Below are positions 6,640-16,600 of a stretch of 64,000 nt of DNA, piece by piece; position 1 is the stretch's first letter, and each line of letters begins with the position of its first letter. The translations under genes were made by a program, and so were the position numbers. The stretch is from Natronocalculus amylovorans (GTDB taxonomy: Archaea; Halobacteriota; Halobacteria; Halobacteriales; Haloferacaceae): assembly GCF_023638035.1 (NCBI RefSeq), contig NZ_JAKRVX010000001.1:741965-805964 (forward strand), written 5' to 3'. Under the pieces are notes generated by a model. The model was given only the letters and a program-made list of their open reading frames with translations, searched no databases and was not told the origin of the DNA.

Positions 6640-8577
6640 TTAGTCATCCACATTCGGCGTTTTCGGGGTCTTTTGTGTTCCAAACCGAATTTCAAACCGT
6701 GCGCCACCTGATTTGCTCTCTTCAATACAGATTGACCATCCGTGATTTTCGACAACCTGTTCGACAATCATCAGACCAAATCCGGTCCCCTCTTCTGCAG
6801 TTGAGTACTCCATGTCAAATACGCTCTCGCGTACATCTGCTGGAATCCCCGGCCCATTGTCTTCGACATAGAATCCATCGTTGATTGTTCCAACACCGAT
6901 TGAGACTATTTCTCCACCATGACGTACAGCATTACTGAAGAGATTCTCAAAGAGCTGTCGTAGTTGACTCTCCGACCCAGAGACGGTTGGCAGTGCATCT
7001 TCAACAGAGAGCGTTGCTTGCTCGTGTTCGATCATTTCCCATGCGTCAGCGACACACTCATCCAGCGACAACTGTTCATGTGTCTTGCCATCCCGATCAC
7101 CACCAGCCAATGACAAGAGATCATTTGTAAGCGACTCAACACGCTCTATTGCATCAATGACTGGTTCGAGATGGGTAACATCTCCCGTTTCGTATGCCAT
7201 TTTTGCGCGCCCATTTGCGATATTGAGCGGATTGCGTATATCATGCGAAATGATCCCCAACAGCTCGTCTAACCGATCGCGCTGCGTAGCAATCAGTTCC
7301 TCTCGCTCGATGCTTCGGAGTGTTGAGCGAATATTTGCGCCCAAAAGCTCCGCAAGCGACCGCTCGTTGTGTGTAAACGGTAGTGCACTCGTCGAAGCAA
7401 AAACAATCACACCATACTCTGCAAGTGGGACGTGTAGCTCATTTCTGAACGGTGTGTCGTCATTATACCGGTTAGGGTCCGATTGAATTTCGTTATGATA
7501 CACTGCCACCCCGCTATTGAATGCGTCCCAAATTAACCCATCACCGCGCTCGAACGTTGGTGGCTCCCCTCCAAGCACTCGTTCTAGCGCTTGTGTATGT
7601 GCGATCGGTTCCAACTGTTCGGTCTCCGCATCGTACAGATGGAGCCCAACTTTATCGAATCCAAGAATCAGATCTGATGCACGGACGGCGATCTGTGCCA
7701 CTTCCGACCGGCTTTCTGCTTCAATAAGCGACTGCGTTACGTCATGTAATGCGTTTAGTTGGTCCTCACGCCGCTTTCGGTGGGTAATATCTCGTGCAAT
7801 ACCAACAATCTGAATTGACTCATCAACCTCATTATATACGCTTTTGGCAGTATCGTGTATCCACCGGATATCTCCATTTGGCCGACTAATTCGGTACTCA
7901 ATATCCAAATCAGCTGTATCTGCGCGCGTTAATTCTTCTGTCACTCGATCGCGGTCTTCATGGTATATTGTCTCCAAGAATGCGTCAGCATCTTCATATA
8001 GCTCGTCCGGCGATCGTTGCCAAATTCGCTCATAAGAGTCACTAATAAAAACAACCTGTTTCTTATCTCCCTCTCTGATCCAGACCACTTCATCGAGGTT
8101 TTCGGTCAGCAACTCGAAGCGTTCGGTTTGTTCTCTCAGTCGCTGCTCTCGCTTTTTGTACGCTGTGAGATCCTTCACCACACCGCAGATTAAATCGGTC
8201 TGTTCTGGTCTATCAAGACGTGTTGCAGTATATTCGACCGGTATCTGCGTTCCATCAGCAGCCTGTAATTTACCCCTGAGGTGCACCGTTGCGCCGTCAA
8301 GAATGTCTGCTATCTTATTTTTTGTTTCTGCAACCCCCTCTTCTGGAATAAGTTCGAGTGCGTTCTTTCCGGCTAGCTCATCGGCACTGTAGCCTGTCAG
8401 TGACTCTAATGAGCCATTCCAGTACTGTAGTCGATACTCTGCATCAAGAACGAAAATGATGTCATCAACAGCATTAATAACCGTTCGAAGCGCCGCTGTA
8501 TCAAGGTTTTTAACCCGTTGAGTTCCCTGCTGTTGACTGTTATCCGAGACTGCCCTATGGTCTCTACGTTCTTGCAC
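6640..8577 (-). CDS. Soluble sensor histidine kinase (PAS-PAS-GAF-HisKA-HATPase)
   Basis: 645 aa with no membrane segment. PAS1 covers about residues 28-140, PAS2/PAC about 150-265 (RWIHDTAKSVYNE, VGIARDITHRKRRE), a GAF domain about 275-415, HisKA with the phospho-accepting His445 in SHDIRNPL, and HATPase_c about 535-635 with ENLFSNAVRHGG (N box), VEDNGPGIP (G1) and GTGFGLMIVEQ (G2). Translation starts at a GTG (8577) preceded by AGGTGG seven bases away. Signals are probably sensed in the cytoplasm (redox, light or small ligands bound by PAS/GAF). No response regulator gene is adjacent, so it is an orphan kinase, as is common in Halobacteria. The specific stimulus cannot be inferred. Confidence 0.9.
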   Translation of the reverse strand: MQERRDHRAVSDNSQQQGTQRVKNLDTAALRTVINAVDDIIFVLDAEYRLQYWNGSLESLTGYSADELAGKNALELIPEEGVAETKNKIADILDGATVHLRGKLQAADGTQIPVEYTATRLDRPEQTDLICGVVKDLTAYKKREQRLREQTERFELLTENLDEVVWIREGDKKQVVFISDSYERIWQRSPDELYEDADAFLETIYHEDRDRVTEELTRADTADLDIEYRISRPNGDIRWIHDTAKSVYNEVDESIQIVGIARDITHRKRREDQLNALHDVTQSLIEAESRSEVAQIAVRASDLILGFDKVGLHLYDAETEQLEPIAHTQALERVLGGEPPTFERGDGLIWDAFNSGVAVYHNEIQSDPNRYNDDTPFRNELHVPLAEYGVIVFASTSALPFTHNERSLAELLGANIRSTLRSIEREELIATQRDRLDELLGIISHDIRNPLNIANGRAKMAYETGDVTHLEPVIDAIERVESLTNDLLSLAGGDRDGKTHEQLSLDECVADAWEMIEHEQATLSVEDALPTVSGSESQLRQLFENLFSNAVRHGGEIVSIGVGTINDGFYVEDNGPGIPADVRESVFDMEYSTAEEGTGFGLMIVEQVVENHGWSICIEESKSGGARFEIRFGTQKTPKTPNVDD

Positions 8578-8603
8578 TGTGAACCACCTACTCCACGGGG
8601 ATA

Positions 8604-9227
8604 CTAAAATGGTACTACCGGATCGACTACTGGCCCAACACCGCCAAGCCAGAGCACGATCGCAATTCCCAGTGCCCCCGCGGGTGGAATTGTAAGGTTA
8701 TCATCCACTGGGATCCCACGAATGATTGGTTTAATCCCGTCTGCGATCGCCGCCGCCACTGCACCGAGAGCGGCTGCAAGCACTGCGATGAACCCTCCAA
8801 CCGCTGGTACAACAATCACCGCAGCCAGTGTGAAACAGACGATCGACATGGCAATCCATACTTGTGGTGCCTTGTGCTCGTGTGGACCATTTGAACCAAG
8901 CATTCCGCTAATCGGATCGCCAATACTCAACATCAACATTGCGGGAATCGCAACGACTGGCGTAAACATCAATCCAACCGCGGACATGCTTATCATATAT
9001 AATGCGTAGCCTGCGATCGACTCCTGTTCATACTCCCGTGTGAGTTCATCATAGATCCGATGATTCAACCCAACACCCAACCGAAGAAACTCCAATATAA
9101 AAACGATCGCTGTTGCTAACAGCAACACATATCTGACCTGTGTCCACGTTGCGAGGTTCAACAAATACAACAGCGGAATTCCAACACCGCTTGCATGGAC
9201 TACCCGTCTTCCAAGTTCAAGTGACAC
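8604..9227 (-). CDS. Dolichol/polyprenol (phytol) kinase-like membrane protein
   Basis: 207 aa with about six to seven hydrophobic helices. It has the conserved motifs of the CTP-dependent SEC59/VTE5 prenol kinase and cytidylyltransferase-like superfamily: RRVVHASGVGIPLLY at the N-terminus, SIGDPISGMLG in the middle, and PVDDNLTIPPAGA near the end. It likely phosphorylates a polyprenol lipid carrier or isoprenoid alcohol in the cytoplasmic membrane, relevant to N-glycosylation or lipid synthesis. The start is a GTG at 9227, eight bases after the glyS stop, so it is probably co-transcribed with glyS. Substrate assignment is inference from the family only. Confidence 0.8.
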   Translation of the reverse strand: MSLELGRRVVHASGVGIPLLYLLNLATWTQVRYVLLLATAIVFILEFLRLGVGLNHRIYDELTREYEQESIAGYALYMISMSAVGLMFTPVVAIPAMLMLSIGDPISGMLGSNGPHEHKAPQVWIAMSIVCFTLAAVIVVPAVGGFIAVLAAALGAVAAAIADGIKPIIRGIPVDDNLTIPPAGALGIAIVLWLGGVGPVVDPVVPF

Positions 9228-9235
9228 GCTGGCTC

Positions 9236-11032
9236 TTACTCCGTCGAAACACCTGTTTCGACAACTGTGTAGGCCTCGATGAGATCATCAAACGATCGAC
9301 TATCTTCGCTACGTAACAACGCTGATAGCTCCGTATTTAGCTCCGAAGCAGGTACCCGAACCTGTGCTGCGGTATCCCGCTCACGAACCGTCACTGTGTT
9401 TGGTTCGTCGCCTTCGATTCCATCTCGATCGACTGTGACGCAGAATGCGGTTCCGATCTCATCCTGTCGGCGGTAGCGACGGCCGATCGACCCCGACTCA
9501 TCATATGTCACGCTCAGTCCGCTTGATCGCAGTTCCCGGAGAATATCCGAGGAGAGACCCAACAACGAATCCTCTTTGACAAGCGGGAACACTGCAACAT
9601 CGGTTGGCGCAACTTCCGGTGCAAGCGAGAGATATGTCCGCTCTTCACCGTCAACTTCGTCCTCGCTGTATGCGTGCTCCAGTAGCGTGTAGACGGTCCG
9701 GCCAACACCAAACGATGGCTCGACAACGTGTGGTGTGATGTGTTCTCCGGATTCTGTCTGCTCTTCGACCGAGAAATTAGCTATGTCGCTTTCGACGGTG
9801 TAGCGCTCACCATCAACCTCAACAGAGACAGTCTCTGCATCAAACGCACTCGGATCGCGCTCAGCCAGCGCTGTGAGCTCGTCTGCAATTTGTGCTGCGG
9901 CCCCCCCGAACTTTGGGCCAAGCGCGGACATATCCGGATCAACAACGGCCTTTTCTACGGTCTGTGGCTCATCATATCGTTTGAATACGGTAAAGCGCTC
10001 ATCGGAGTACTTGCCATGCTTTGAGAGATCGTAATCGCCACGATATGCAAAGCCTGCAATCTCGATCCAGTTGCCCGAAATCTCCGCCTCTGCATCCCAA
10101 CAGTCAGAAGCGTAGTGTGCGCGCTCACCAGGGAGATGTTGACGGAACCGGAATCGGTCCATATCCACCCCCACTCGTTCGTACCACTCTTGCGCAATTC
10201 CGAGGAAGTATGCAACCCATGGGGAGGCGATCGTTCCTGCCTCGACTGCCGCGCCGATCGTTGTCTCAATGTATTCGCCATTCTCCGACTCCTGTTCTGG
10301 AACCGGATATAGCGTCACCGAAACATCCTCAACGGTAGCAAGTGGTGGCTCATCCTCCTCTGGATCGATGAACTGCTCAAGTTCAGCCTGCGTAAACTCG
10401 CGCACGCGAATAATCCCCCGACGTGGGCTGATTTCGTTTCGGTAGGCTGGACCGATCTGTGTCACACCAAACGGCAGTTGGCCGCGCGCATACTCTCGCA
10501 GTCGCGGGAACTCAACAAAGATTCCTTGCGCCGTCTCCGGTCGCATATACCCCGGCTGTCCCGTTCCCGGGCCGATCGATGTCTCAAACATGAGGTTGAA
10601 ATCCTCAACCGGCTCGCCTGCGAGCGACGCACTACATGCGGGGCACTCAAGTTCGTGTTCCGCGATGAGTTCGCCTACTGCTTCGAGTCCAAGCGCTTCA
10701 GCATCCTCGATCCCCGCGACGTTGTCCTCGATCAAGTGATCTGCACGATGGCTCTGTCCACATTCGGCACACTCAACCAGCATATCATCGAAGCCCTCTA
10801 AGTGCCCTGACGCCTCAAACACCGCTTCAGGCATGATGGTTGGTGCTTCGATCTCGTCATTACCGAGTCTGACGGTAAACTGATCACGCCATGCTGACTC
10901 AACGTTCCGTTTCAGTGCTGCCCCTTGTGGACCAAAGGTGTAGAACCCTGCAACACCGCCGTAGACTTCGTTCGAGCCGAAAAAGAACCCTCGGCGCTTC
11001 GAGAGCTCCATAATGTCTGCTTGTTTTGCCAT
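9236..11032 (-). CDS. glyS: Glycyl-tRNA synthetase (archaeal/eukaryotic alpha2 type)
   Basis: 598 aa class II synthetase. The N-terminus has MELSKRRGFFFGSNEVYGG and FYTFGPQG. The two CxxC pairs CAEC and CPAC surround the insertion. PGYMRPETAQGIFVEF and motif 2 YRNEISPRRGIIRVREF are present. The C-terminal anticodon-binding domain contains VAPTDVAVFPLVK and GSIGRRYRRQDEIGTAFCVTVD. The ATG at 11032 immediately follows the TAG of the CBS-domain gene with no spacer. Function: charging tRNA-Gly in the cytoplasm. All core motifs are present. Confidence 0.97.
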   Translation of the reverse strand: MAKQADIMELSKRRGFFFGSNEVYGGVAGFYTFGPQGAALKRNVESAWRDQFTVRLGNDEIEAPTIMPEAVFEASGHLEGFDDMLVECAECGQSHRADHLIEDNVAGIEDAEALGLEAVGELIAEHELECPACSASLAGEPVEDFNLMFETSIGPGTGQPGYMRPETAQGIFVEFPRLREYARGQLPFGVTQIGPAYRNEISPRRGIIRVREFTQAELEQFIDPEEDEPPLATVEDVSVTLYPVPEQESENGEYIETTIGAAVEAGTIASPWVAYFLGIAQEWYERVGVDMDRFRFRQHLPGERAHYASDCWDAEAEISGNWIEIAGFAYRGDYDLSKHGKYSDERFTVFKRYDEPQTVEKAVVDPDMSALGPKFGGAAAQIADELTALAERDPSAFDAETVSVEVDGERYTVESDIANFSVEEQTESGEHITPHVVEPSFGVGRTVYTLLEHAYSEDEVDGEERTYLSLAPEVAPTDVAVFPLVKEDSLLGLSSDILRELRSSGLSVTYDESGSIGRRYRRQDEIGTAFCVTVDRDGIEGDEPNTVTVRERDTAAQVRVPASELNTELSALLRSEDSRSFDDLIEAYTVVETGVSTE

Positions 11033-11890
11033 CTATACTGCCTCCAGCAGATCAATATCCCGAACCATTCCGACCAACTCACCACCAGAAACAAGTGGAA
11101 TCTGTTCAATATCGGATGAAATCATCTCCTGGGCTGCCTCTTTTGCCGTTCTCCGTTTGCTCACGGTTACCGTATCTGCGGTCATGAACTCCGAAACCGG
11201 CTCGACTGGGATTTCGACGTTTCGGGTTGGGAGGTAGCGTCCACCGACTGCTTTGATTCCTTCCCATGCCCATTCTGAGTCCTGTTCTGCGATCGATTCA
11301 CCAGTGTTGTCCTCACCTTCAACAACACGCGCAACTTTGACTATATCTGCCTCCGTGATGATGCCTGCCATCTCTGCATCATCGTCCAACACGACTGCGT
11401 ACGGGACGTTTGAGTAGTAGATCTCTCGCTCTGCCACAGGCAGTGGTGTCTCGATATATGTGGTATTGACTTCTGCTGTTGCGAGCAAGCCAACGGTGGC
11501 CTCACCGTTTGCGTTTCCACGTGCGATCGCTCGAATTACATCCGTGACGGTAATGATCCCATCAAGCGTTGGCTGTTCCGCGCCGGATGTAACTGGAACA
11601 CGTCGTGCACCCTCCCGGACCATCAGCGCAGCGGCCTCCGACAACGTTGCATCCGTTCCGATCGTTGGGACTTCTCGCATCAAAAGCGCAAGCTGGTCTT
11701 CATCCGGATTCTCAATCAAGTCATCCCGGGAGACAAGTCCACGGAAAACCGACACACCGTCTACATCTTTTACAACTGGAACCGATGAAAAGCCGTGATC
11801 TTGCAAGTACGTTAAAACATCATCGCGAGTACCTGGCAACGAAACCGTCACCAACTTCTCGGCTGGCGTCATCGCGTCTGCTACGTTCAT
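11033..11890 (-). CDS. Protein with four CBS motifs
   Basis: 285 aa consisting of four tandem CBS motifs (two Bateman modules). The units centre on MNVADAMTPAEKLVTV, VPTIGTDATLSEAAALM, ATVGLLATAEVNTTYIETP and VSEFMTADTVTVSKRRTAKEAA. Each ends in a DxL/TDV-type signature (VSRDDLI, ITVTDVI, ITEADIV, VRDIDLL). CBS pairs bind adenosine nucleotides such as AMP, ATP or SAM. There is no fused catalytic domain, so this is a stand-alone sensor or regulator of unknown target. It is immediately upstream of glyS with no spacer, so the two are likely co-transcribed, but no functional tie is established. Confidence 0.9.
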   Translation of the reverse strand: MNVADAMTPAEKLVTVSLPGTRDDVLTYLQDHGFSSVPVVKDVDGVSVFRGLVSRDDLIENPDEDQLALLMREVPTIGTDATLSEAAALMVREGARRVPVTSGAEQPTLDGIITVTDVIRAIARGNANGEATVGLLATAEVNTTYIETPLPVAEREIYYSNVPYAVVLDDDAEMAGIITEADIVKVARVVEGEDNTGESIAEQDSEWAWEGIKAVGGRYLPTRNVEIPVEPVSEFMTADTVTVSKRRTAKEAAQEMISSDIEQIPLVSGGELVGMVRDIDLLEAV

Positions 11891-11995
11891 AAACGGTTCT
11901 ACCGTTGGCCAGCCTCTTGTATACTCCGAAGCGATCGCTTTTCGAACCGTAAACCATACATGAATATGTTTATTATTTGACTCTCGCTTCGACGG

Positions 11996-12005
11996 GTTTA
12001 TATAC
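11996..12005 (+). promoter_or_regulatory. TATA box for the 55-aa gene at 12027
   Basis: GGTTTATATACTAG lies 22-31 bases before the ATG at 12027. This predicts a leaderless transcript, the common haloarchaeal arrangement. Confidence 0.55.
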
Positions 12006-12026
12006 TAGAGGGTGTGACTGTCAACC

Positions 12027-12194
12027 ATGACACCGAACCCCACACCAGGCTCGGACGATTCGGACACTGAGGTTATGGCCTCAGTTGAAGCAGCAAACGC
12101 TCGTTCGACGCTTATTATTGCGGATGTGTCCCGCGATGAGGCGTGGGTGTCGGTACAGACAACCGACGCGCCAGTCCTTTCAGAATGGTGCTAA
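12027..12194 (+). CDS. Small conserved haloarchaeal protein (DUF7556-like)
   Basis: This 55-aa gene reads MTPNPTPGSDDSDTEVMASV at the start and ends DAPVLSEWC. The central IADVSRDEAWVSV is the recurrent core of a short family seen only in Halobacteria (I believe DUF7556). It is acidic, has no membrane segment, and its function is unknown. It is supported by a well-placed TATA box. Its stop overlaps by four bases the stop of the convergent ketopantoate reductase gene. Confidence 0.75.
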   Translation: MTPNPTPGSDDSDTEVMASVEAANARSTLIIADVSRDEAWVSVQTTDAPVLSEWC

Positions 12195-13102
12195 TCGTCT
12201 GTTGACTCTCGAACCTCGTTTTCTTTTTCCCAGCCCCGAATAAGTCCGAGCAGTGTCTTCGTCATTGGAACGTCAACCCCGTAGCGATCAGCTCTCTCAC
12301 GGACAACACCGCATATTGCATCAATCTCCGTTCGCTTGCCTGCATCCACATCCTGCAACATTGATGAACGGTTTGCAGCCGTTGCTGTAACCACACGCTC
12401 AAGCTCGGCGATCGCCTCTCGGTTTGAGAGCGGAACGCCGCTTTGCCGCGCGGTTCGCGCTGACTCTTTCGTCGCTTGCCGTGCGATCGTCCGCAACGGC
12501 TCTGATTGCAATGCCCCATTTTTGACGCGCGCGAGCGCGGTCACGGGATTGATTCCTGCATTCACTGCGACTTTCTTCCACCGCCGTGTTGGCATATCTG
12601 TCCCAACAATGGTATTGATTCCACACTGATCGAAGGCATCCCCCGCACGGTCCGCGTGGCTACTCTTGCCACCACCATGTGCGCCAAGGACAACCTCTCC
12701 AATCCCAGTACACGTGACTCTTCCAGGCTCAGTGTGTTGTGCACCGTACGTGACCGTCCCTGCAAGCACTTCTGCATCGATCGCTGCTGCTAATTGCTCT
12801 TCTGTAAGCCCATTTTGGAGCGACAGAACGGCTTGATACGAGCCGCTTTTGATGACTTCGATCGCGCTTGCTGTATCATACGTTTTGACAGTCACAACTG
12901 CAAGCGCTGCGTCCGCCCCTGTTGCATCGGTCACTGCCTGTGGATATGTCTGCTCGTCGATCGCACCGGTTATATTCAGCCCGTTTTTTTGGATCGCGGC
13001 CATATGCGGGCCTCGGCCAACCAATGTCACCGCGTGCTTGCGGGCAAGCAAGCCACCGATCAGCGTTCCAAGGCTCCCAGCACCAATGACAACGATCTCC
13101 AT
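12191..13102 (-). CDS. panE: 2-dehydropantoate 2-reductase (ketopantoate reductase family)
   Basis: 303 aa with a Rossmann NADP-binding start MEIVVIGAGSLGTLIGGLLA. VVTVKTYDTASAIE and LQNGLTEEQLA follow. The C-terminal ApbA/PanE helical domain has RWKKVAVNAGINPVTALARV and SMLQDVDAGKRTEIDAICG. It is predicted to reduce ketopantoate to pantoate on the archaeal CoA route. Paralogues act on other substrates, so the gene symbol is a best family match. It converges with, and overlaps, the 55-aa gene on the plus strand. Confidence 0.88.
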   Translation of the reverse strand: MEIVVIGAGSLGTLIGGLLARKHAVTLVGRGPHMAAIQKNGLNITGAIDEQTYPQAVTDATGADAALAVVTVKTYDTASAIEVIKSGSYQAVLSLQNGLTEEQLAAAIDAEVLAGTVTYGAQHTEPGRVTCTGIGEVVLGAHGGGKSSHADRAGDAFDQCGINTIVGTDMPTRRWKKVAVNAGINPVTALARVKNGALQSEPLRTIARQATKESARTARQSGVPLSNREAIAELERVVTATAANRSSMLQDVDAGKRTEIDAICGVVRERADRYGVDVPMTKTLLGLIRGWEKENEVRESTDD

Positions 13103-13157
13103 GTGGCTCTGTTTCCCTCGATCGTCTCAACTCCGTCGATCAGCGTTGGCTGTCGTT

Positions 13158-13451
13158 TCAGTCCTCAGTCCAGTAGTACAGCTCTTCTTTTCGCGCACCA
13201 CATGCAGGACAGGACTCCGGAAGCGTATCCAACTCCCCCATTTCGCCACACTCCCAACAGCGCCACATCAAGTACGCCTCACCAACGGAACTCCCCGGTG
13301 TGCGATCGGCGCTGATCGTTTCGACATGGGCGTTTGCCGCCACATAGAACCCTGCATCATCGAACCCGCGAACAACTCCAAGCTCAGTCCCATCCGCATC
13401 GTAGACGGTGTCTCTCAGCTCAAGCTCGATCGTTTCTGTTGCGTTGCTCAT
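13158..13451 (-). CDS. Rubredoxin-like zinc/iron protein (DUF7130-like)
   Basis: 97 aa. The ATG at 13451 gives MSNATETIELELRDTVYDAD. The second half carries WRCWECGEMGELD and ESCPACGARKEELYYWTED. The two CxxC knuckles and the terminal YYWTED are typical of the short rubredoxin-like family of Halobacteria. The N-terminal half is a beta-rich domain (LGVVRGFDDAGFYV). It may bind Fe or Zn and act in electron transfer or regulation; no partner is evident. The longer open frame upstream (to 13517) is not halophilic in composition and is rejected. Confidence 0.8.
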   Translation of the reverse strand: MSNATETIELELRDTVYDADGTELGVVRGFDDAGFYVAANAHVETISADRTPGSSVGEAYLMWRCWECGEMGELDTLPESCPACGARKEELYYWTED

Positions 13452-13653
13452 ACCTGCAGATACGCAAACCAATAACTTAACGATGTCAATAGTTATCATT
13501 TCTTGATTTTTGAACAAACAAACACATCAGAAATTGTGATATATCATGTACTGGAGCGGAATTACGGGTGATACATCTACTGATTGTGGCCATATCTAGT
13601 TACATATTCAATTTAAACGTAGTTTCGTTAATTTGTGAATTATCAGTTACAAT

Positions 13654-16600
13654 TCACATAAAGTCGGCAATTCCGCTTTGTTTGTTTGTATCATCCTCAA
13701 AGACCGACTCAAGCGACTTTTCCAAGATCGCAAGTCGCTGTTTCGTGTACTCTCTGCAGCCGAAGCGATCGGCCACCTCAATTGCGGTATCCATATATTT
13801 GTTCACAGAGCCTTGATGTACGGTGAGATTGACCCGCCCGCCACACTCGCGACACTCCTCGGTCAGTGGCATCCGCCGGTATTTTTCACCACAATCAAGA
13901 CAGCGTGTTTTTTGTCTGGAGAACGCTCGAAGGTTTCCAATCAGATCGGGCAAAAAGTGATACTCAATCACTCGCTCTGCAACGTCGGTCTCATCTACTG
14001 CCCGAAGCTTTCGAGCCAGTTCCAGTTGTGCATCCATCTTATCCATCATCGAACCAAGGGTCTTGTACGCTGACAGACTTGGACCCATGTGGATATTCGT
14101 TGTATCATGCGTGTGATCGAATCCACGATACTGCTCATCCGTCCCGAGCGTATCCTCTCCGATCTGGATCAACTCCTCAACCTCACCTGGGTCTGCCATC
14201 CGGAGGGTCGCCTCGTAGAACTCGCGTGGGTACTGCCGGACAATATCCATATTATGCGCCTCGTCGTCGATTTCGGAGGGATCGATCCGTGATGACATCA
14301 CCAACGGCGCATCCATCGAGCCCCCTCGCTTATCAGGCAAATAGCATTTACTGAAATTCAACAATCCATCCATGAGCAGCATCACGCAGTCCTCGTCACC
14401 GTCACAGTTGCGCCGTTTCGCGGCGTGGAAGTACGGATGTGCATACCCGACTGCTGCTGCTGTGAAGCCAACAACACGCCCAACAACTGCAGCAGAGGTG
14501 TGTGGAGCCATTCCGAATACAAGTTCGCCGACCAGATCATCCCGTCCGTTCACTTCATAAAACGCCGGTAGATCGTAGTAGTCGGTCAACAGCTCATCGA
14601 CGAAGTTGGCAATCCGAATCATATGCTCCGCGGCACCATCCGAAAGAACAATATCTTGGACTTTCAGTTCGATCAACTGGTCATCATGTATGAGCCGATC
14701 GCCGTTGATATCCGTCTCATAGCCTAACTCTTTGAAATGATCAACTGTCACATCAAGCTCCTCCGGTCGAACCGCGGTCACCGGCAGATCAGTCATATCG
14801 TAGCGGACAGTTCCATCCTTGAACGAGGAGACGCCGTGTTTCGATCGCAGCACGCCCTTTTCCATCGGCTCTGGAATCTTGTGCGCGGAGGTAAGGCCTT
14901 TGACACCCTTCAGAATATCAAATGTGGCCTCGCGCTCGCCAAGCGACTCTAATGCACCGCGGTACTCCGCTCGGACACTGACCTCTTGCCACACAGCGGA
15001 GGAAATCTCCGACTCACATCGGGGGCAGAGAACACGGCCGGATTCATCCGGCTCACACTCGATCCCGCAGTCATCACATTCGTAGTATGGCTCCGTATGA
15101 TCGCCACAGTCCGGACACTGTGATTTATACGTGTGATCGCCACAGCTCGGACACTCGCGCATGCCAACTTGGAGATCAAAGACGCCACGTCGGCCTTTGT
15201 CATCCATCTGCCGCGACGCTTGGCCGACGCTTCGCTGATTCCCTCCGGCTTCACGAATTGGAAATAGCGTGTGAACCGCTGGGGAGAGGTCACGTTTTTC
15301 TGACTTTTCGGGCCGCCCCATTCGATTCCCGATCCGGGTTGGCGCACGCTCTCGCAGCTCAAACGGTGCGACCTCACGAACCGCTTCCATTGCGTTGGCT
15401 CCACCGTCCCACGTCAGCGCCCGATCGCTGAGGTCCGCCTTCGTCCACGATTTTCTAAGGCTCTCTGTCATCCCAAGCGATCGAACAACCAGCCGCCACT
15501 CCGGAATACGAAGGGCATCCGCCGTTGCTGTGTGCTCAACAAGAAGATGTTCGAGCGCCTGCTGGGTCATGTCCGTTCGCTCGATGGCGAGTATCCCATC
15601 GACTATCTCTCCTGAATCAATGGCATCCGCAAGCGCGAGAAACTCGTCTACAGAAATATCGTGCCACAGATAGGTGTACTGTGGATGCAGCGGACAGTCA
15701 TACTCTGTTGCCCACTCGATCGCCTCATCTGGCGTTGGATCGTCAAGATCCATTCTGGGATCATCCAGCATCGCTTGTACGTTCGCCCCAGCAACCTCCA
15801 TATCCTGAGTCCACCACTCATACACATATGACGCTGGCACGAGCGCATGGTTGTTTTCGATGAACTCACCGAAATTAACCAGGTACTCCCCAATATCGAT
15901 AATCTTCTCAACACCGTTTCTGATCTCAAGCGCCTCCTGTGGATCATCAATCCGCCGAACGTCACCGTTTGCAAGTCGGACTGTCGGACCGTCGATCGAA
16001 TCAACAGGGACAACACCGGCTGCCTTCCCTGGCCGTTCGGTTTTGATCTGTGTCCCTGTTGCAAGGAAATCATCAATCAGATGCATCGTTGCAGGGTGAA
16101 CGCCTGCGGTCGCAAAGCCATGATTTCGCGCGCGGCCATACCGCAGCCGAAAGCCACCCTGTTCGGATGGATGTCCAAACACAGGCCGCCCCGCAATCAG
16201 ATCACGAAGGAACTTTGTTGCAGGCTCGGCTCGAACCGGTCCCTCAGAGTCGCCCGTTTCTGGTTCTTCGTCTGCCTCCGTCTCACTCTCTGATTCGTCG
16301 CTATCCACATCGGAGCCATCGTTGGTCTCCTCGGATCCGCTTTCTTTTCCGATCGTCCCATCGATCAAATCCTGCAGCCATGGCCACTCAACCTCATCCA
16401 GCTGTCGGGTATAGCGCTGTATCTTCGGGGCTTTCAGTGCAATCCCTTCCGCCATCACGAGACACATTCCACCGCGAGCGGAGTTTGTATCAACCCGTTC
16501 TAAATCACGGTAGCCGGAGACCTCTTCATCCCCGGTTGCCTCACCGTCCAACATAATCGGCATATTCTGGGCAATAAAACGGGTCTCTTTGTCTTTTGGT

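Noticed and set aside
13452..13653. Possible sRNA or promoter cluster between polC and the rubredoxin-like gene
   Set aside because: Only AT-rich sequence without stable stems; nothing beyond ordinary terminator/promoter space.
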